Below are positions 1 to 8,958 of a stretch of DNA of 64,000 nucleotides, one piece after another; within the stretch, counting starts at the first letter, position 1, and the number at the start of each line of letters is the position of its first letter. A program made the translations under genes and the position numbers. The stretch spans positions 370,136-434,135 of the forward strand of contig NZ_CP100401.1 of assembly GCF_024218795.1 (NCBI RefSeq), in the 5' to 3' direction. The notes under the pieces are model-generated. The model searched no databases, was not told the DNA's origin, and saw nothing but the letters and a program-made list of their open reading frames with translations. The stretch comes from Halorussus aquaticus. Its GTDB lineage: Archaea; Halobacteriota; Halobacteria; Halobacteriales; Haladaptataceae.

Positions 1-2
1 CG

Positions 3-113
3 ACCGTCATACACGACCACCTGCTCGCCGGGCCGGTGAAGTTCCTCGCTATCGTCTCGGAGGTCTCGCTCGCGGTGGTGTTGGCGTATCTGTTCGTTCG
101 GGAAACGAGATGA
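3..113 (+). CDS. C-terminal end of a membrane protein (partial)
   Basis: An open frame enters from the left edge and ends at TGA 111-113. The 36 visible residues contain a hydrophobic stretch (FLAIVSEVSLAVVLAYLFV) followed by a short charged tail RETR, which looks like the last transmembrane helix of a membrane protein. Codon use has the G/C-rich third positions of the neighbours. The rest lies outside the window, so no family can be named. Confidence 0.5.
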   Translation, partial: TVIHDHLLAGPVKFLAIVSEVSLAVVLAYLFVRETR

Positions 114-133
114 GACCGACCCGGACGCTTCGG

Positions 134-1597
134 TTACGCCGCGGTCTTGGTCGCGTTCGTGAACTCGAACCGCGCGCCGCCGGTCTCGCTCTCGCCGACC
201 GAACACGACCACTCGTACACGTCGGCCATCTCGTGGACGAACGTCAGTCCCAGTCCCATGCCGCCGTTGTTGCCCGCCGTCGTGAATCCCGTCTCGAACA
301 CCGCCTCCCGCTCGGCGGCCGGAATACCGGCCCCGTCGTCGGCCACGTAGAATCCCGACGGGAGTTCACCGACCGTGACCGTGACGCTCTCTCCGCCGTG
401 TTCGACGGCGTTCTCGAACAGATTCCGGAACAGGTGCCGGACGTAGGTCTCGTCGGCCTCGACGGTCCGGTCTATCTCCACTTCCAGCGTGGCGTCGGGG
501 GCGTCCACCTCCTCCCACGCCTCGCGCGCCGCGTCCGCGAGGTCCACCGGCGCGCTCTCCGAGAGCGCCTCGCGCCCTCGCGTCACGACCAGCATCACGT
601 CTATCATGTTCTCGATTCGGTCGAACGCTTCGGCCACGTACTCGACCGCTTCCGGGTTCGCCTCCGCGGAGAGCTGTTGGCTATAGATTTGGCCGATGGT
701 GACGGGATTCCGAAGCTCGTGAGCGAGCAGGCTGGCGAAACTGTCGAGTCGCTCGTTCTGCTGTTCGAGTCGTCGTTCGCGCTCGTTACGCTCGGTGATG
801 TCGCGCACGACGACGACCTTGTCGTGGAGGGCGTCGTCCTGTTCGGGCAGAACCGCGACGGTCGATTCGACCTCCTTCGTCTCGCCCGACGCGGTCCGCA
901 CCGTCGAATCGTACGTCTTCGTCTCGGCGGTCCCTGTCCCGATGTCGCGAGTAACCTCCCGCGACATCGCGTCCACGTCCGTCTCCTCGGCCGCGACGAG
1001 CGACGAGGGCGAACCGACGAGTTCCTCGCGGTCGTAGCCGACTAACTCGGTGTAGGCGTCGTTGACCAGCGTGAAGCGGCTCTCCTCGTCGACGACGAAG
1101 ATGCCGTCGTTGACCGTCTCGACGATAGTGTGGTAACGTTCGAGTTCCCGACTGTAGCGCTCGGCCTCGCGCTGACGCTCTTCGGCGTCCAGCGCCCGGG
1201 TTCTGGCCCGGGCGTCGTGATATCCCATACCGAGACCCGCGACGCTGGCGAGCGCGGGGAGAACGACGAACCCCGAGATGGGGTCGTCGAGGCTACCGAG
1301 AAGTTCCGCGGAGAGCGCGATACCGAACATGACCCCGAAAGCCCGAAGGCACCAACCGGCGACGACGTGGAAGAGGTCCGTCCGGATGTTCGTCCCCGGA
1401 AGTCGATATCCGCAGTAGGAGAGTACGAGACCGCTCGTTCCGAGGAGGAGGGGAGAGATCAGCGCTTCGCCGACGGTCTGTTCACCGCCGGTTTGCGTGA
1501 CCGCGATTCCGACTGCGACCGCGACGTAGACACCGCCGAGAGCGAGGAGGACGCGCCGCGCACCGAGGCCAGACACGACCCGTGAAACGTAGGCCAT
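134..1597 (-). CDS. Membrane-anchored PAS-domain sensor histidine kinase
   Basis: Signal-transducing kinase of 487 aa. Four hydrophobic segments in residues 14-125 form an N-terminal membrane domain; a PAS domain follows at about 150-270 (TVNDGIFVVDEESRFTLVND). The HisKA H-box is LLAHELRNP with the phospho-acceptor His near 293, and the HATPase domain has the N-box NLFENAVEHGG (about 392-402), DDGAGIP (420-426) and GMGLGL (446-451), so all catalytic motifs are present. No response regulator is adjacent, which is common for haloarchaeal orphan kinases. The ligand is unknown. The start at 1597 precedes the first membrane segment. Confidence 0.93.
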   Translation of the reverse strand: MAYVSRVVSGLGARRVLLALGGVYVAVAVGIAVTQTGGEQTVGEALISPLLLGTSGLVLSYCGYRLPGTNIRTDLFHVVAGWCLRAFGVMFGIALSAELLGSLDDPISGFVVLPALASVAGLGMGYHDARARTRALDAEERQREAERYSRELERYHTIVETVNDGIFVVDEESRFTLVNDAYTELVGYDREELVGSPSSLVAAEETDVDAMSREVTRDIGTGTAETKTYDSTVRTASGETKEVESTVAVLPEQDDALHDKVVVVRDITERNERERRLEQQNERLDSFASLLAHELRNPVTIGQIYSQQLSAEANPEAVEYVAEAFDRIENMIDVMLVVTRGREALSESAPVDLADAAREAWEEVDAPDATLEVEIDRTVEADETYVRHLFRNLFENAVEHGGESVTVTVGELPSGFYVADDGAGIPAAEREAVFETGFTTAGNNGGMGLGLTFVHEMADVYEWSCSVGESETGGARFEFTNATKTAA

Positions 1598-1673
1598 CGG
1601 CGGTTACCACGGAGTGAACGGTAATTACGGTTTGGATTCGCCGGTCACGGCTTCGCCGAGTCGTCAGCCGAAG

Positions 1674-2699
1674 TTACAACTCGTCCAGCACCTCGTCGGC
1701 GAACTGCGCGAGCACCGTCCTCGCGTCGCGGTCGCTCCCCCGAATCCCGATTGCGAGGTGGTCCACGCCCCGGTCCGCGAGCGCCCGGAAGTGTTCGACG
1801 AACCACTCGCTGCCCGCGGCGAACCCCTGATGGACGTGGTCTATCCCGGCCTCGGGGTCGGCCTTCAGATTCACCGTCGTCGCCTGCGCGAAGGGCTTGT
1901 CGCCCGCCGCCTCGCGCCAGTCGCCGACGACGCTCTCGACCGTGTTCAGGGGCATCTGGTAGTGAAGCCAGCCGTCGCCGTTGTCCGCTATCCAGTCGAG
2001 CGACTGGCGGGAGTTGCCGGTGACGAGCAGCGGAAGCGTCTCCGTGGTAGGCTTGGGAACCACGTCGAGGCTCCCGTCCAGCGTCCCGTAGGACGACTCG
2101 ACTTCCGGGAACTCCTCGTCCCAGACCGTCCGGAGGACCCGGACGTGCTCGCGGAACCGCTGGCCGCGCGACGCCTCCTCGACGCCGAACGCGGCGTACT
2201 CCGGCGAGCGGTCGCCCGTGGCGACCCCAAGCACGAGGCGGCCGTCCGAGAGTCGGTCCACCGACGCGGCCGACTTCGCGACGTGGAGGGGATGGCGGAG
2301 CGGGAGGACGATGCTCCCGGTGCCGAGCGCAACGTCGTCGGTGCGGGCCGCGACCTGCCCGAGGTAGACCCACGGGTCGTACACCTGCCCCGCGTCCCCG
2401 AACTTGGGCCAGTAGGTCGGCACGTCCCTGACCCAGAGCGCGTCGAAGCCCAGTTCCTCGGCGTACCGGGCGAGTTCCATCTGGTCGTCCATCGGCGGCA
2501 CGTCGTCCTCGGCGGTCGTGATGGGGAAGAAGAGGCCGACCGAGAGGTCGGCGTCGCCGAAGAGGCGTCTGAACCCGCGGTTCTCGTGACCGCGGTACGC
2601 GCGGTCGGAGTTCTCGCGGCCTCGGTTCTCGCGGTCGGTCACGGACGGAGAGAGGAGTTCCCGATACGAGAAAGCGGCGTTCCTGCAATAGTCACCCAC
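1674..2699 (-). CDS. Luciferase-like (LLM class) flavin/F420 oxidoreductase
   Basis: Protein of 341 aa with the bacterial luciferase-like TIM-barrel fold: the first strand reads DLSVGLFFPITTAEDD, followed by LARYAEELGFDALWVRD and the conserved LGTGSIVLPLRHPLHVAKSAASVDRLSDGRLVLGVATG-type region, all diagnostic for the LLM oxidoreductase group. Family members use FMN or F420; in haloarchaea F420 is likely, which is inference. The start is GTG at 2699; the first 45 residues before the barrel are low in conservation signals, so a later start is possible. It is divergent from the P450 gene with 47 bp between the starts. Confidence 0.88.
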   Translation of the reverse strand: MGDYCRNAAFSYRELLSPSVTDRENRGRENSDRAYRGHENRGFRRLFGDADLSVGLFFPITTAEDDVPPMDDQMELARYAEELGFDALWVRDVPTYWPKFGDAGQVYDPWVYLGQVAARTDDVALGTGSIVLPLRHPLHVAKSAASVDRLSDGRLVLGVATGDRSPEYAAFGVEEASRGQRFREHVRVLRTVWDEEFPEVESSYGTLDGSLDVVPKPTTETLPLLVTGNSRQSLDWIADNGDGWLHYQMPLNTVESVVGDWREAAGDKPFAQATTVNLKADPEAGIDHVHQGFAAGSEWFVEHFRALADRGVDHLAIGIRGSDRDARTVLAQFADEVLDEL

Positions 2700-2714
2700 G
2701 CTACCAATCCGGAC

Positions 2715-2722
2715 AGTTTAAC
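2715..2722 (+). promoter_or_regulatory. TATA-like box of the P450 gene
   Basis: The AT-rich octamer GTTTAACG is centred about 28 bp before the ATG at 2747, the spacing expected for a leaderless haloarchaeal transcript. It sits in the 47-bp divergent gap shared with the LLM oxidoreductase gene. Confidence 0.45.
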
Positions 2723-2746
2723 GCGTCAACGTCGTAGCGAGGTAAC

Positions 2747-3988
2747 ATGAGTTCCGCTAACCCGCAGGGCCTGCAGGCGTTCCCTGAGGAACTGTCGAGT
2801 CGCGAGTCGTGGCTCGAACCCTTCGACTGGTATCGCGAGATGCGCGACGACGACCCGGTCCGGTACGACGCCGACCGCCGGTCGTGGGACGTGTTCCGGT
2901 ACGAGGACGTCAAGCGGATTCTGGACGACGACGAGACGTTCTCGGTGAATCCGCGACTCACGAGCGACTTCGTGGAACCCGACAACCCGGGCGAGGGTCT
3001 CATCTTCGACACGATGCTGTTTCAGGACCCGCCGCGCCACGACGAACTCCGGGGCGTCGTGGACGACGAGTTCCAACCGCGGACGCTCCGGGAGCGCGAG
3101 TCGCACTTCCGGGACCTCGCGGCCGACCTGCTCGACGACGCCGTCGCGGACGGCGGCGGCCGGATGGACGTGGTCGAGGACCTCGCCTACCCCTTCCCGG
3201 TGACTGTCATCGCCGAGTTGCTCGGCGTCCCCGCCGAGGACCGCGACCGATTCAAGCGGTGGTCCGACACCCTCGTCTCGGCCGCGAGCGACGACGAGGG
3301 CGGCGAGGAGTACGCCGAGCGCCAGCAACAGGCTCAGATGGAGATGGCCCAGTACTTCGTGGAGGCGATAGGCGACCGCCGGGAGAACCCGCGGGACGAC
3401 TTGCTGTCCGAAATCGCCACTACGGAGTTGAGCGACGGCGGCACCCTGTCGCGCGAGGAAGCGCTGGGGATGTGCATCCTGTTGCTCGTGGCGGGCAACA
3501 TCACGACGACGAACCTGATAGCGAACGCGGTCAGGTGTTTTGCCGAGGCCGACGCGGACCTGTTCGACCGACTCCGCGGCGACGAGCGCGGACTCACGAC
3601 CGCGCTGGAGGAGACGCTACGCTATCGGTCGCCGGTGCAGGCGATGACCCGAATCGCGACCGAAGACGTGACGATGCGCGGCGAGACCATCGAGGAGGGC
3701 GACCGAATCATCGTCTGGCTCGGGTCCGCCAACCGCGACGAGCGCCGGTTCGAGGACGCCGACGAGTTCCGGCCCGACCGGTCGCCGAACCAGCACCTCG
3801 GGTTCGGGCACGGCACCCACTACTGTCTGGGCGCGCCGCTGGCGAGACTCGAAGCCAGAATCGCGCTCGGCGAACTACTCGACAGCGCCGAGGACATCCG
3901 CATCGCGGACGCCGAACTGCGGCCGACTCGGAGTTCGTTCGTCTACGGCGTCGAGTCGCTCCCGATTCGGTACGCCGAGCGGAGCTAG
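2747..3988 (+). CDS. Cytochrome P450
   Basis: Haem-thiolate monooxygenase, 413 aa, soluble bacterial-type length. The I-helix oxygen-activation motif is AGNITTT (249-255), the K-helix ExxR is EETLR (288-292), and the haem loop is FGHGTHYCLG (353-362) with the cysteine ligand at 360. All signature residues are present, so it should be active; substrate and redox partner are unknown because no ferredoxin or reductase gene is adjacent. The start ATG has a TATA-like element at the leaderless spacing. Confidence 0.95.
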   Translation: MSSANPQGLQAFPEELSSRESWLEPFDWYREMRDDDPVRYDADRRSWDVFRYEDVKRILDDDETFSVNPRLTSDFVEPDNPGEGLIFDTMLFQDPPRHDELRGVVDDEFQPRTLRERESHFRDLAADLLDDAVADGGGRMDVVEDLAYPFPVTVIAELLGVPAEDRDRFKRWSDTLVSAASDDEGGEEYAERQQQAQMEMAQYFVEAIGDRRENPRDDLLSEIATTELSDGGTLSREEALGMCILLLVAGNITTTNLIANAVRCFAEADADLFDRLRGDERGLTTALEETLRYRSPVQAMTRIATEDVTMRGETIEEGDRIIVWLGSANRDERRFEDADEFRPDRSPNQHLGFGHGTHYCLGAPLARLEARIALGELLDSAEDIRIADAELRPTRSSFVYGVESLPIRYAERS

Positions 3989-4045
3989 CAGTTCTCGGCA
4001 CGAGGACGAACGAAGATATCCCCCACCGTTCTGCGGCAAGCGGAG

Positions 4046-4867
4046 TCAATCCAACCGTTCGGCGGCGACCGGTGCGGCGAGCGCCCCCGCCATCACTGCG
4101 GCGTTGGCGACGAACGCGAACGCGAGCGGAACGTCTAACTCCGTGCCAGCGTAGCCGACACCGAGGAGGACGGGGAGGATGCCGACGAGCAACAGGAGTT
4201 TGCTACGGAGAGAGTCGAGACGCGGTACCGGACCGAGCGCCTCCCACGTCAGCGCCCCGCCGACCGCCGCGCCGAGGACGGCCACCCCGTCGTGACTCGC
4301 GCCGCTGACGACGAACGCGAGCGCCCCGAACGCCAGCGCCAGCACGAACCCCTCCCGCGGGTCGTGTTCGGTCAGCGAGAACGCGGCCGCGAGGAAGAGG
4401 ACGCCGATAATCACGCCCGCGACCACGTCGCGGACGAAGTGAACGCCGAGGACGACCCGCGAGAGGGCTATCAGCGCGACGAGGACGGCGGCGACCGCGT
4501 ACCGCGAGCGCCGCGACCCGACCTCCAAGTCGTACGCGAGGATGCCGTACCCGATGGTCGAACCGGTCGCGTGACCGCTGGGGAAACTGTAGCCCGAAAT
4601 CGGAATGACGGCGGTCATCTCCGAGGGCCGCGGCGCGTCGAAGAACGTCTTGAGCGCGGTGACGAGCGCTATCCCGGCTATCGCCAGTCCGATGGCGTGA
4701 GACCCCCGCTCGTGGTCGGCGAACCAGTAGTCGAGGACGAACAGCGCCAGAAAGAACGCGGGGTTGCCGATTCGCGTGATGAGGACGAACACGGGTATCA
4801 GCCACGGCGGGACCACCTGTCGGATGAACTCGCCGATTTCGTGACCCACGACCGGAGTCGCAGTCAT
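4046..4867 (-). CDS. PAP2-family membrane phosphatase
   Basis: Integral membrane phosphatase of 273 aa. The three PAP2 superfamily motifs are in order: KTFFDAPRP (KxxxxxxRP), PSGHATGS (PSGH) and SRVVLGVHFVRDVVAG (SRxxxxxHxxxD), with the catalytic histidines in the second and third. Several hydrophobic helices surround them and continue after the third motif. Members dephosphorylate lipid phosphates such as phosphatidic acid or undecaprenyl/dolichyl pyrophosphate; the actual substrate is not visible. The frame is open to 5002, but the ATG at 4867 (MTATPVVGHEIGEF) immediately precedes the first helix and is the better start. Confidence 0.92.
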   Translation of the reverse strand: MTATPVVGHEIGEFIRQVVPPWLIPVFVLITRIGNPAFFLALFVLDYWFADHERGSHAIGLAIAGIALVTALKTFFDAPRPSEMTAVIPISGYSFPSGHATGSTIGYGILAYDLEVGSRRSRYAVAAVLVALIALSRVVLGVHFVRDVVAGVIIGVLFLAAAFSLTEHDPREGFVLALAFGALAFVVSGASHDGVAVLGAAVGGALTWEALGPVPRLDSLRSKLLLLVGILPVLLGVGYAGTELDVPLAFAFVANAAVMAGALAAPVAAERLD

Positions 4868-5059
4868 CGTCGGGTATAGGCACGACCGGACCTTGTACGT
4901 GGCGGCAACGTCGTATCTCTGGACGGACACGGCGGCGGTGAGGCCGATAGCTGACGAGGGAGACGTGTGAGTAAGTGGTAACGCTGGAGAGTATCGAGTC
5001 AACGGATTTTCATTCGGCTTGTTGCACTTTTTTTAGGGTTCCGGATATATTTGCGAGTG

Positions 5060-6028
5060 ATGAGCGAATCAGCGACCGTACTCGTCACGGGCGGCACCGG
5101 CTTCATCGGCTCCTACGTCGCGCAGGACCTCGCGGAGGCGGGCCACGACGTGGTGGCCTACGACCTCTCGACCGACACCCGGATTCTGGAGAAACTCGGC
5201 GCGGCCGACGACGTGGAGGTCGTCCGCGGCGACATCACCGACCCGACCAGCGTGATTCGGGCGGTCCGCGAGTCGGGCGCGACCCGCGTCGTCCACCTCG
5301 CGGCGCTGCTGACGAACCTCGCGCGAGACAACCCCCGCGGCGCGGCCGAGGTCAACGTGATGGGCACGAACAACGTCTTCGAGGCGGCGCGGACCCTCGA
5401 CGACCAAGTCGAGCGCGTGGCGTGGGCGTCCTCGGCCGCGGTGTACGCGCCGCCCGCGAACTACGAGGGCGACTGGGTTGACGAGGAGGATTTGGTCTAT
5501 CCCGACACGCTCTACGGGGCGACAAAGGAGTACAACGAGCATCAGGCCAAGGTCTACTTCGAGGACCACGACGTGAGCCACGTCGGCCTGCGCCCCACGG
5601 TGGCCTACGGTCCCTACCGCGAGACCGGCGGGTCGGCGTTCCTCGCCGACATCGTGGAGAAACCGGCGGTCGGCGAGTCGTTCTCGGTGGAGTACGGCGA
5701 CCAAATCATCGACTGGCAGTACGTCGAGGACATCGCACAGGCGTTCCGAAAGGCCGCGTTCGCCCCCGAAGAGGACCTGAGCCAGCGCATCTACAACGTC
5801 CGGGGCGAAGTCGCCACGATTCGAGAGGCCGCCGAGACGGTCCGCAGAATACTGCCTGACGCCGACATCGAGGTCAGCGACGAGGGCGAACTCCCGTGGA
5901 CCCAGCGACTCGACATGACCGACGCCCAAGAGGACTTGGGCTACGAACCGGAGTACGACCTCGAAGCCGGGTTCCGGGCCTACATCGACGCCTTGCGGGC
6001 CGAGGCGGGACTGGACCCGCTGGAGTAG
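5060..6028 (+). CDS. NAD-dependent epimerase/dehydratase (extended SDR)
   Basis: Protein of 322 aa of the extended short-chain dehydrogenase superfamily. The Rossmann motif TGGTGFIG lies at the N-terminus, followed by the acidic D at the end of strand 2 (VAYDLS), HLAAL, the catalytic serine in WASSAAVY and YGATK (YxxxK). The family includes nucleotide-sugar epimerases and dehydratases; nothing in the neighbourhood fixes the substrate. A TTG start 9 bp upstream (5051) would add MRV; the ATG at 5060 is preferred because it abuts the glycine-rich motif and has a T-rich box (5028-5036) at leaderless spacing. Confidence 0.9.
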   Translation: MSESATVLVTGGTGFIGSYVAQDLAEAGHDVVAYDLSTDTRILEKLGAADDVEVVRGDITDPTSVIRAVRESGATRVVHLAALLTNLARDNPRGAAEVNVMGTNNVFEAARTLDDQVERVAWASSAAVYAPPANYEGDWVDEEDLVYPDTLYGATKEYNEHQAKVYFEDHDVSHVGLRPTVAYGPYRETGGSAFLADIVEKPAVGESFSVEYGDQIIDWQYVEDIAQAFRKAAFAPEEDLSQRIYNVRGEVATIREAAETVRRILPDADIEVSDEGELPWTQRLDMTDAQEDLGYEPEYDLEAGFRAYIDALRAEAGLDPLE

Positions 6029-6153
6029 GACGAGACCGGCGAGTCGATTTTCGGAAGCGTTCCCGCCCGGTTCCGTCCGCGCTTACGGGAGAATCCTCGG
6101 AAACCGAATATCAGTTCGAACAACTTTTTCCGGGAGTCGGACCTGTGTCCGCC

Positions 6154-6630
6154 ATGGAGAAAGTCGCCATCGAAGCGGTCGAGAACGAGCGGAATCCGAT
6201 GAAGGTTCACAGCGTCCGCAAGCCGGTCTCTCGGGCGCTCGGCACAGACCACTTCGCGATGAACTACTTCGAGTTGGAGTCGGGGGAGTCGTTCTCCGGC
6301 GGCCTCCACCGGCACAACGACCAAGAAGAGGTGTTCTACGTCGAGTCCGGGACCGCGACGTTCGAGGTCGGACTGGACCGCGAGGCGGTCGAAGTCGAAG
6401 CGGGCGAACTGATTCGGTTCCCGCCCGGCGAGTTCCAGAAGGGGTACAACGACGACGAGGCGACCGTCGAGGGGTGGGCGCTCGGCGCGCCCGGCGCGGT
6501 GCACGACTGGGACGAACTCCAGTCGCGGGCCTACTGCCCGGAGTGCGAGGACGAGACGACCCAAGACGTGGGCATGGCGGACGGCACCTTCGAACTCACC
6601 TGCACCGAGTGCGGCACGACGCAGGGGTAG
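6154..6630 (+). CDS. Cupin-domain protein with C-terminal zinc ribbon
   Basis: Protein of 158 aa. Residues about 30-110 form a cupin barrel: the first motif is GGLHRHNDQEEVFYVESGTATFEV and the second is RFPPGEFQKGYN. The last 35 residues add a zinc ribbon, YCPECEDE...LTCTECG (two CxxC pairs), which suggests a structural or nucleic-acid-binding zinc site. A phosphomannose-isomerase-like or small-molecule-sensing role is possible but unproven. The frame is open further upstream, but the ATG at 6154 is preceded by a T-rich box (ACTTTTTC) about 28 bp upstream. Confidence 0.85.
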   Translation: MEKVAIEAVENERNPMKVHSVRKPVSRALGTDHFAMNYFELESGESFSGGLHRHNDQEEVFYVESGTATFEVGLDREAVEVEAGELIRFPPGEFQKGYNDDEATVEGWALGAPGAVHDWDELQSRAYCPECEDETTQDVGMADGTFELTCTECGTTQG

Positions 6631-6707
6631 TCGGGCCGCGCTCGAAGACCCCCTCGGGCAAGCTATATCTACGCGGTCGTCGCACTGTCGGAGTTGGGGG
6701 AACGAGA

Positions 6708-7610
6708 ATGGTCAGAGGACGCGACTCCGACAGCGACGCATCACATCGAACAGACAGGCGAACCGCGCTCCGGTCGGTCGGCGGCGGACTGGCGGCGCTC
6801 GGTCTCGGCCTCGCTACCGGCGGAACAGCGAGCGCGCAGGAGGGGTTCCCGCCGAGCGAGCGTACCCGGTGGGGGAACGCGGTGACGGTGGGCGACGGCG
6901 ACGCCCGGGCCTTCCTCACGCGCGGCCGCTCGGGAGCGCCGCGCTTCCTCGGCGTTTGGCTGAGCGAGGACGCGCTGACCGGACTGCCCGAGGAAGGAGA
7001 ACACGTCAGGCACTCGGTGCCGCTCCCGGACGGGGCCGCGACCGTCGGAAACGTCGAGTGGCTGACCGCGGACTGGAACCCGCACGGACACGGGCCGGAG
7101 GACGTGTACGACGTGCCGCACTTCGACTTCCACTTCTACTTCGACCCGCAGGAGCGAGTCGAGCGCCGGATTCCGCCGGGCGAGTGCGACGCGGACGGCG
7201 ACGGGGAGGCCGACCGGCCGGTGCCCTGCGACGTGTACGAGCGGGCGACCGAACCGCTCCCCGACGCCCAGCGACCGCCGGGGTACGTGCCGACCGACGA
7301 CGTGGTTCCGGCGATGGGCAACCACTGGGTGAAGCGGGACGCGCCCGAACTGCAGGGCGAGCAGTTCACGCACACCTACATCTACGGGTCGTTCGACGGC
7401 CGAATCAGCTTCCTCGAACCCATGATAACGAGACAGTTCCTCGAGAACCTGCAGGGGAAGGTCGTCAGCGAGGTTCCCACCCCGCGGCGGTTCCCGACCC
7501 GCGGGTTCTACCCGACCGAGTACGCGATTCGACGAGTTCGAGAGGAGGACGCCGTCGCGGTGTACCTCCGGCGATTCCAGCGGTTCCGAGGGACTCAGTC
7601 GGTGTTCTGA
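6708..7610 (+). CDS. Tat-exported protein resembling the TTHB210/DUF5602 group
   Basis: Protein of 300 aa. A twin-arginine signal (DRRTALRSVGGGLAALGLGLATGG, ending ASAQ) marks export of a folded protein. The mature part contains VPHFDFHFYF, a calcium-loop-like DADGDGEAD, and VPAMGNHWVKRD, a set of His-rich motifs I associate with the TTHB210-like/DUF5602 family; this assignment is from memory and moderate. The His/Asp clusters suggest a metal site. Function unknown. The ATG at 6708 directly precedes the signal peptide; a CTATATCTA element lies about 43 bp upstream. Confidence 0.75.
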   Translation: MVRGRDSDSDASHRTDRRTALRSVGGGLAALGLGLATGGTASAQEGFPPSERTRWGNAVTVGDGDARAFLTRGRSGAPRFLGVWLSEDALTGLPEEGEHVRHSVPLPDGAATVGNVEWLTADWNPHGHGPEDVYDVPHFDFHFYFDPQERVERRIPPGECDADGDGEADRPVPCDVYERATEPLPDAQRPPGYVPTDDVVPAMGNHWVKRDAPELQGEQFTHTYIYGSFDGRISFLEPMITRQFLENLQGKVVSEVPTPRRFPTRGFYPTEYAIRRVREEDAVAVYLRRFQRFRGTQSVF

Positions 7611-8341
7611 GCCACGAAGACGGCGTGGCCGCTCTCGTCGGGGTCGGCGTCCGCGTCGTACCAACCGTGACGTTCGACCGAGAGACCCACCACGCCGCAG
7701 ACGCCGTCGAGGTAGGCGGCGTCGTGGTCGTACAGGCGATGGGTGTCCGCGAAGAACTCGCCGTCCGGCGTGAACACGAGCGAGTCCCAGCGGTACGACG
7801 AGTCGCCCACCTCGTGAACGTCGGTGAGTCGGGCGTAGGTTCCATCGTCGGACTCGTAGGTCACGAGTCGCGGGTAGATGTCCTCCTCGCCGGTTACCAA
7901 CTGGTCGAAGACGAGGACGCCGTCCGCCGTAAGGTGGTCGACCGCTGTACGCAGACTCTCGGCGACGGCGTCGGGGTCGAGGTGCTGGACGACCGTGAAG
8001 GGGAACCAGACGAGGTCGAACTGCCCGTCCACCGGGAGGTCCGGCAGTTCGCCGACCCGGAACTCCGCGTCCGACTTCGTCCGGGCGCGCTCTACCATCG
8101 CGGGGTACTTGTCCACGCCGACGACTTCGAACCCCTCCTCGCGGAGTCGCTTGCTGTGTTCGCCGGTACCGCATCCGACGATTAGCGCGCGCTCTGGGTC
8201 GCCGTCGCCCCCGGCCACTTCCGCGAATCGGTCGAGGACGAACTCGACTTCGGCGTCGTAGTCCTTCTCGGCGTAGATGGCGTCGTAGGTCTCGGGGTAC
8301 TCCGCGTACAGATTCTCGTTCACGCGACGGAGAACGCACAT
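7595..8341 (-). CDS. Class I SAM-dependent methyltransferase
   Basis: Protein of 248 aa. Motif I is ALIVGCGTGEHSKRL, followed by FEVVGVDKYPAMVERAR (SAM-ribose acidic residue) and FDLVWFPFTVVQHLD (motif IV), a standard Rossmann-like methyltransferase. The substrate is not predictable. It converges with the Tat-exported protein gene, overlapping its 3' end by 16 bp on the opposite strand. An upstream in-frame ATG at 8362 exists; the ATG at 8341 starts nearer the conserved region. Confidence 0.88.
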   Translation of the reverse strand: MCVLRRVNENLYAEYPETYDAIYAEKDYDAEVEFVLDRFAEVAGGDGDPERALIVGCGTGEHSKRLREEGFEVVGVDKYPAMVERARTKSDAEFRVGELPDLPVDGQFDLVWFPFTVVQHLDPDAVAESLRTAVDHLTADGVLVFDQLVTGEEDIYPRLVTYESDDGTYARLTDVHEVGDSSYRWDSLVFTPDGEFFADTHRLYDHDAAYLDGVCGVVGLSVERHGWYDADADPDESGHAVFVAQNTD

Positions 8342-8472
8342 AATAGTATTAAAACCAACCATTGCACAGACCGGCGTGCCGAACCTGCGCGTGATACGCG
8401 TCGGTGAGAGGCTCCGGTCACTGCCTCGGTTGCGTAGAAAAGAGTGAACTGAAGGCCGGACCGGCCGGGCTC

Positions 8473-8811
8473 TCAGGGCCGGAGGTACGCGTAGCCGTCC
8501 TCCTGCAATCGGGTCAGTTCGCTCGCGCCCGAGGAGACCGTCTCGACGCCCTCGACGAGGTCCCCGTCGTCGAGGTCCATCATGTCGAGGGTGTTGCTAC
8601 AGGCCTTGAACGCGATGCCCGAGTCGAGGAGTTCCTGCACCGTGTCGCTGTGGGTCCCGTCTCGCGTGACCGGGTCGATGCCCTCGGCCTGTGCGACGAC
8701 CGCGATGTCGTCCATCTCGATGGTCTCGTCCTTCGAGAGGTTCTCCGCTATCGTGAGGACGGTGTTCTGGTGGTCCTCGTCGCCGCTCGTGAGGTGGAAT
8801 GCGGTTCGCAT
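8473..8811 (-). CDS. DsrE-family sulfur-relay-like protein
   Basis: Protein of 112 aa, typical of single-domain DsrE/DsrF proteins. It begins MRTAFHLTSGDEDHQNTVL and has the conserved pattern in which a central cysteine (FKACSNTLDMM, about residue 69) sits before a G-V-rich C-terminal strand, the position of the reactive Cys in DsrE-like proteins. Possible role in sulfur transfer or redox; unproven. The frame is open to 8970 but the extra 53 residues are not protein-like, so the ATG at 8811 is chosen. Confidence 0.85.
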   Translation of the reverse strand: MRTAFHLTSGDEDHQNTVLTIAENLSKDETIEMDDIAVVAQAEGIDPVTRDGTHSDTVQELLDSGIAFKACSNTLDMMDLDDGDLVEGVETVSSGASELTRLQEDGYAYLRP

Positions 8812-8958
8812 CGTCTTGCGTACGACGCTGGTCGGGAAGTGTTTGCTGGCCCCTCCGATTCGACACGAGAGATGCCACCGGTAGCAGGTTCGTTTCGGAT
8901 AGCCGTATGACAACTTCGCAACCACTATGCCACTGGGAATGGACCGCTCACACCACCC

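Noticed and set aside
1614..2750. Long plus-strand frame opposite the LLM oxidoreductase
   Set aside because: It is an Arg/Val-rich antisense shadow created by high G+C; the minus-strand frame has a clear family.
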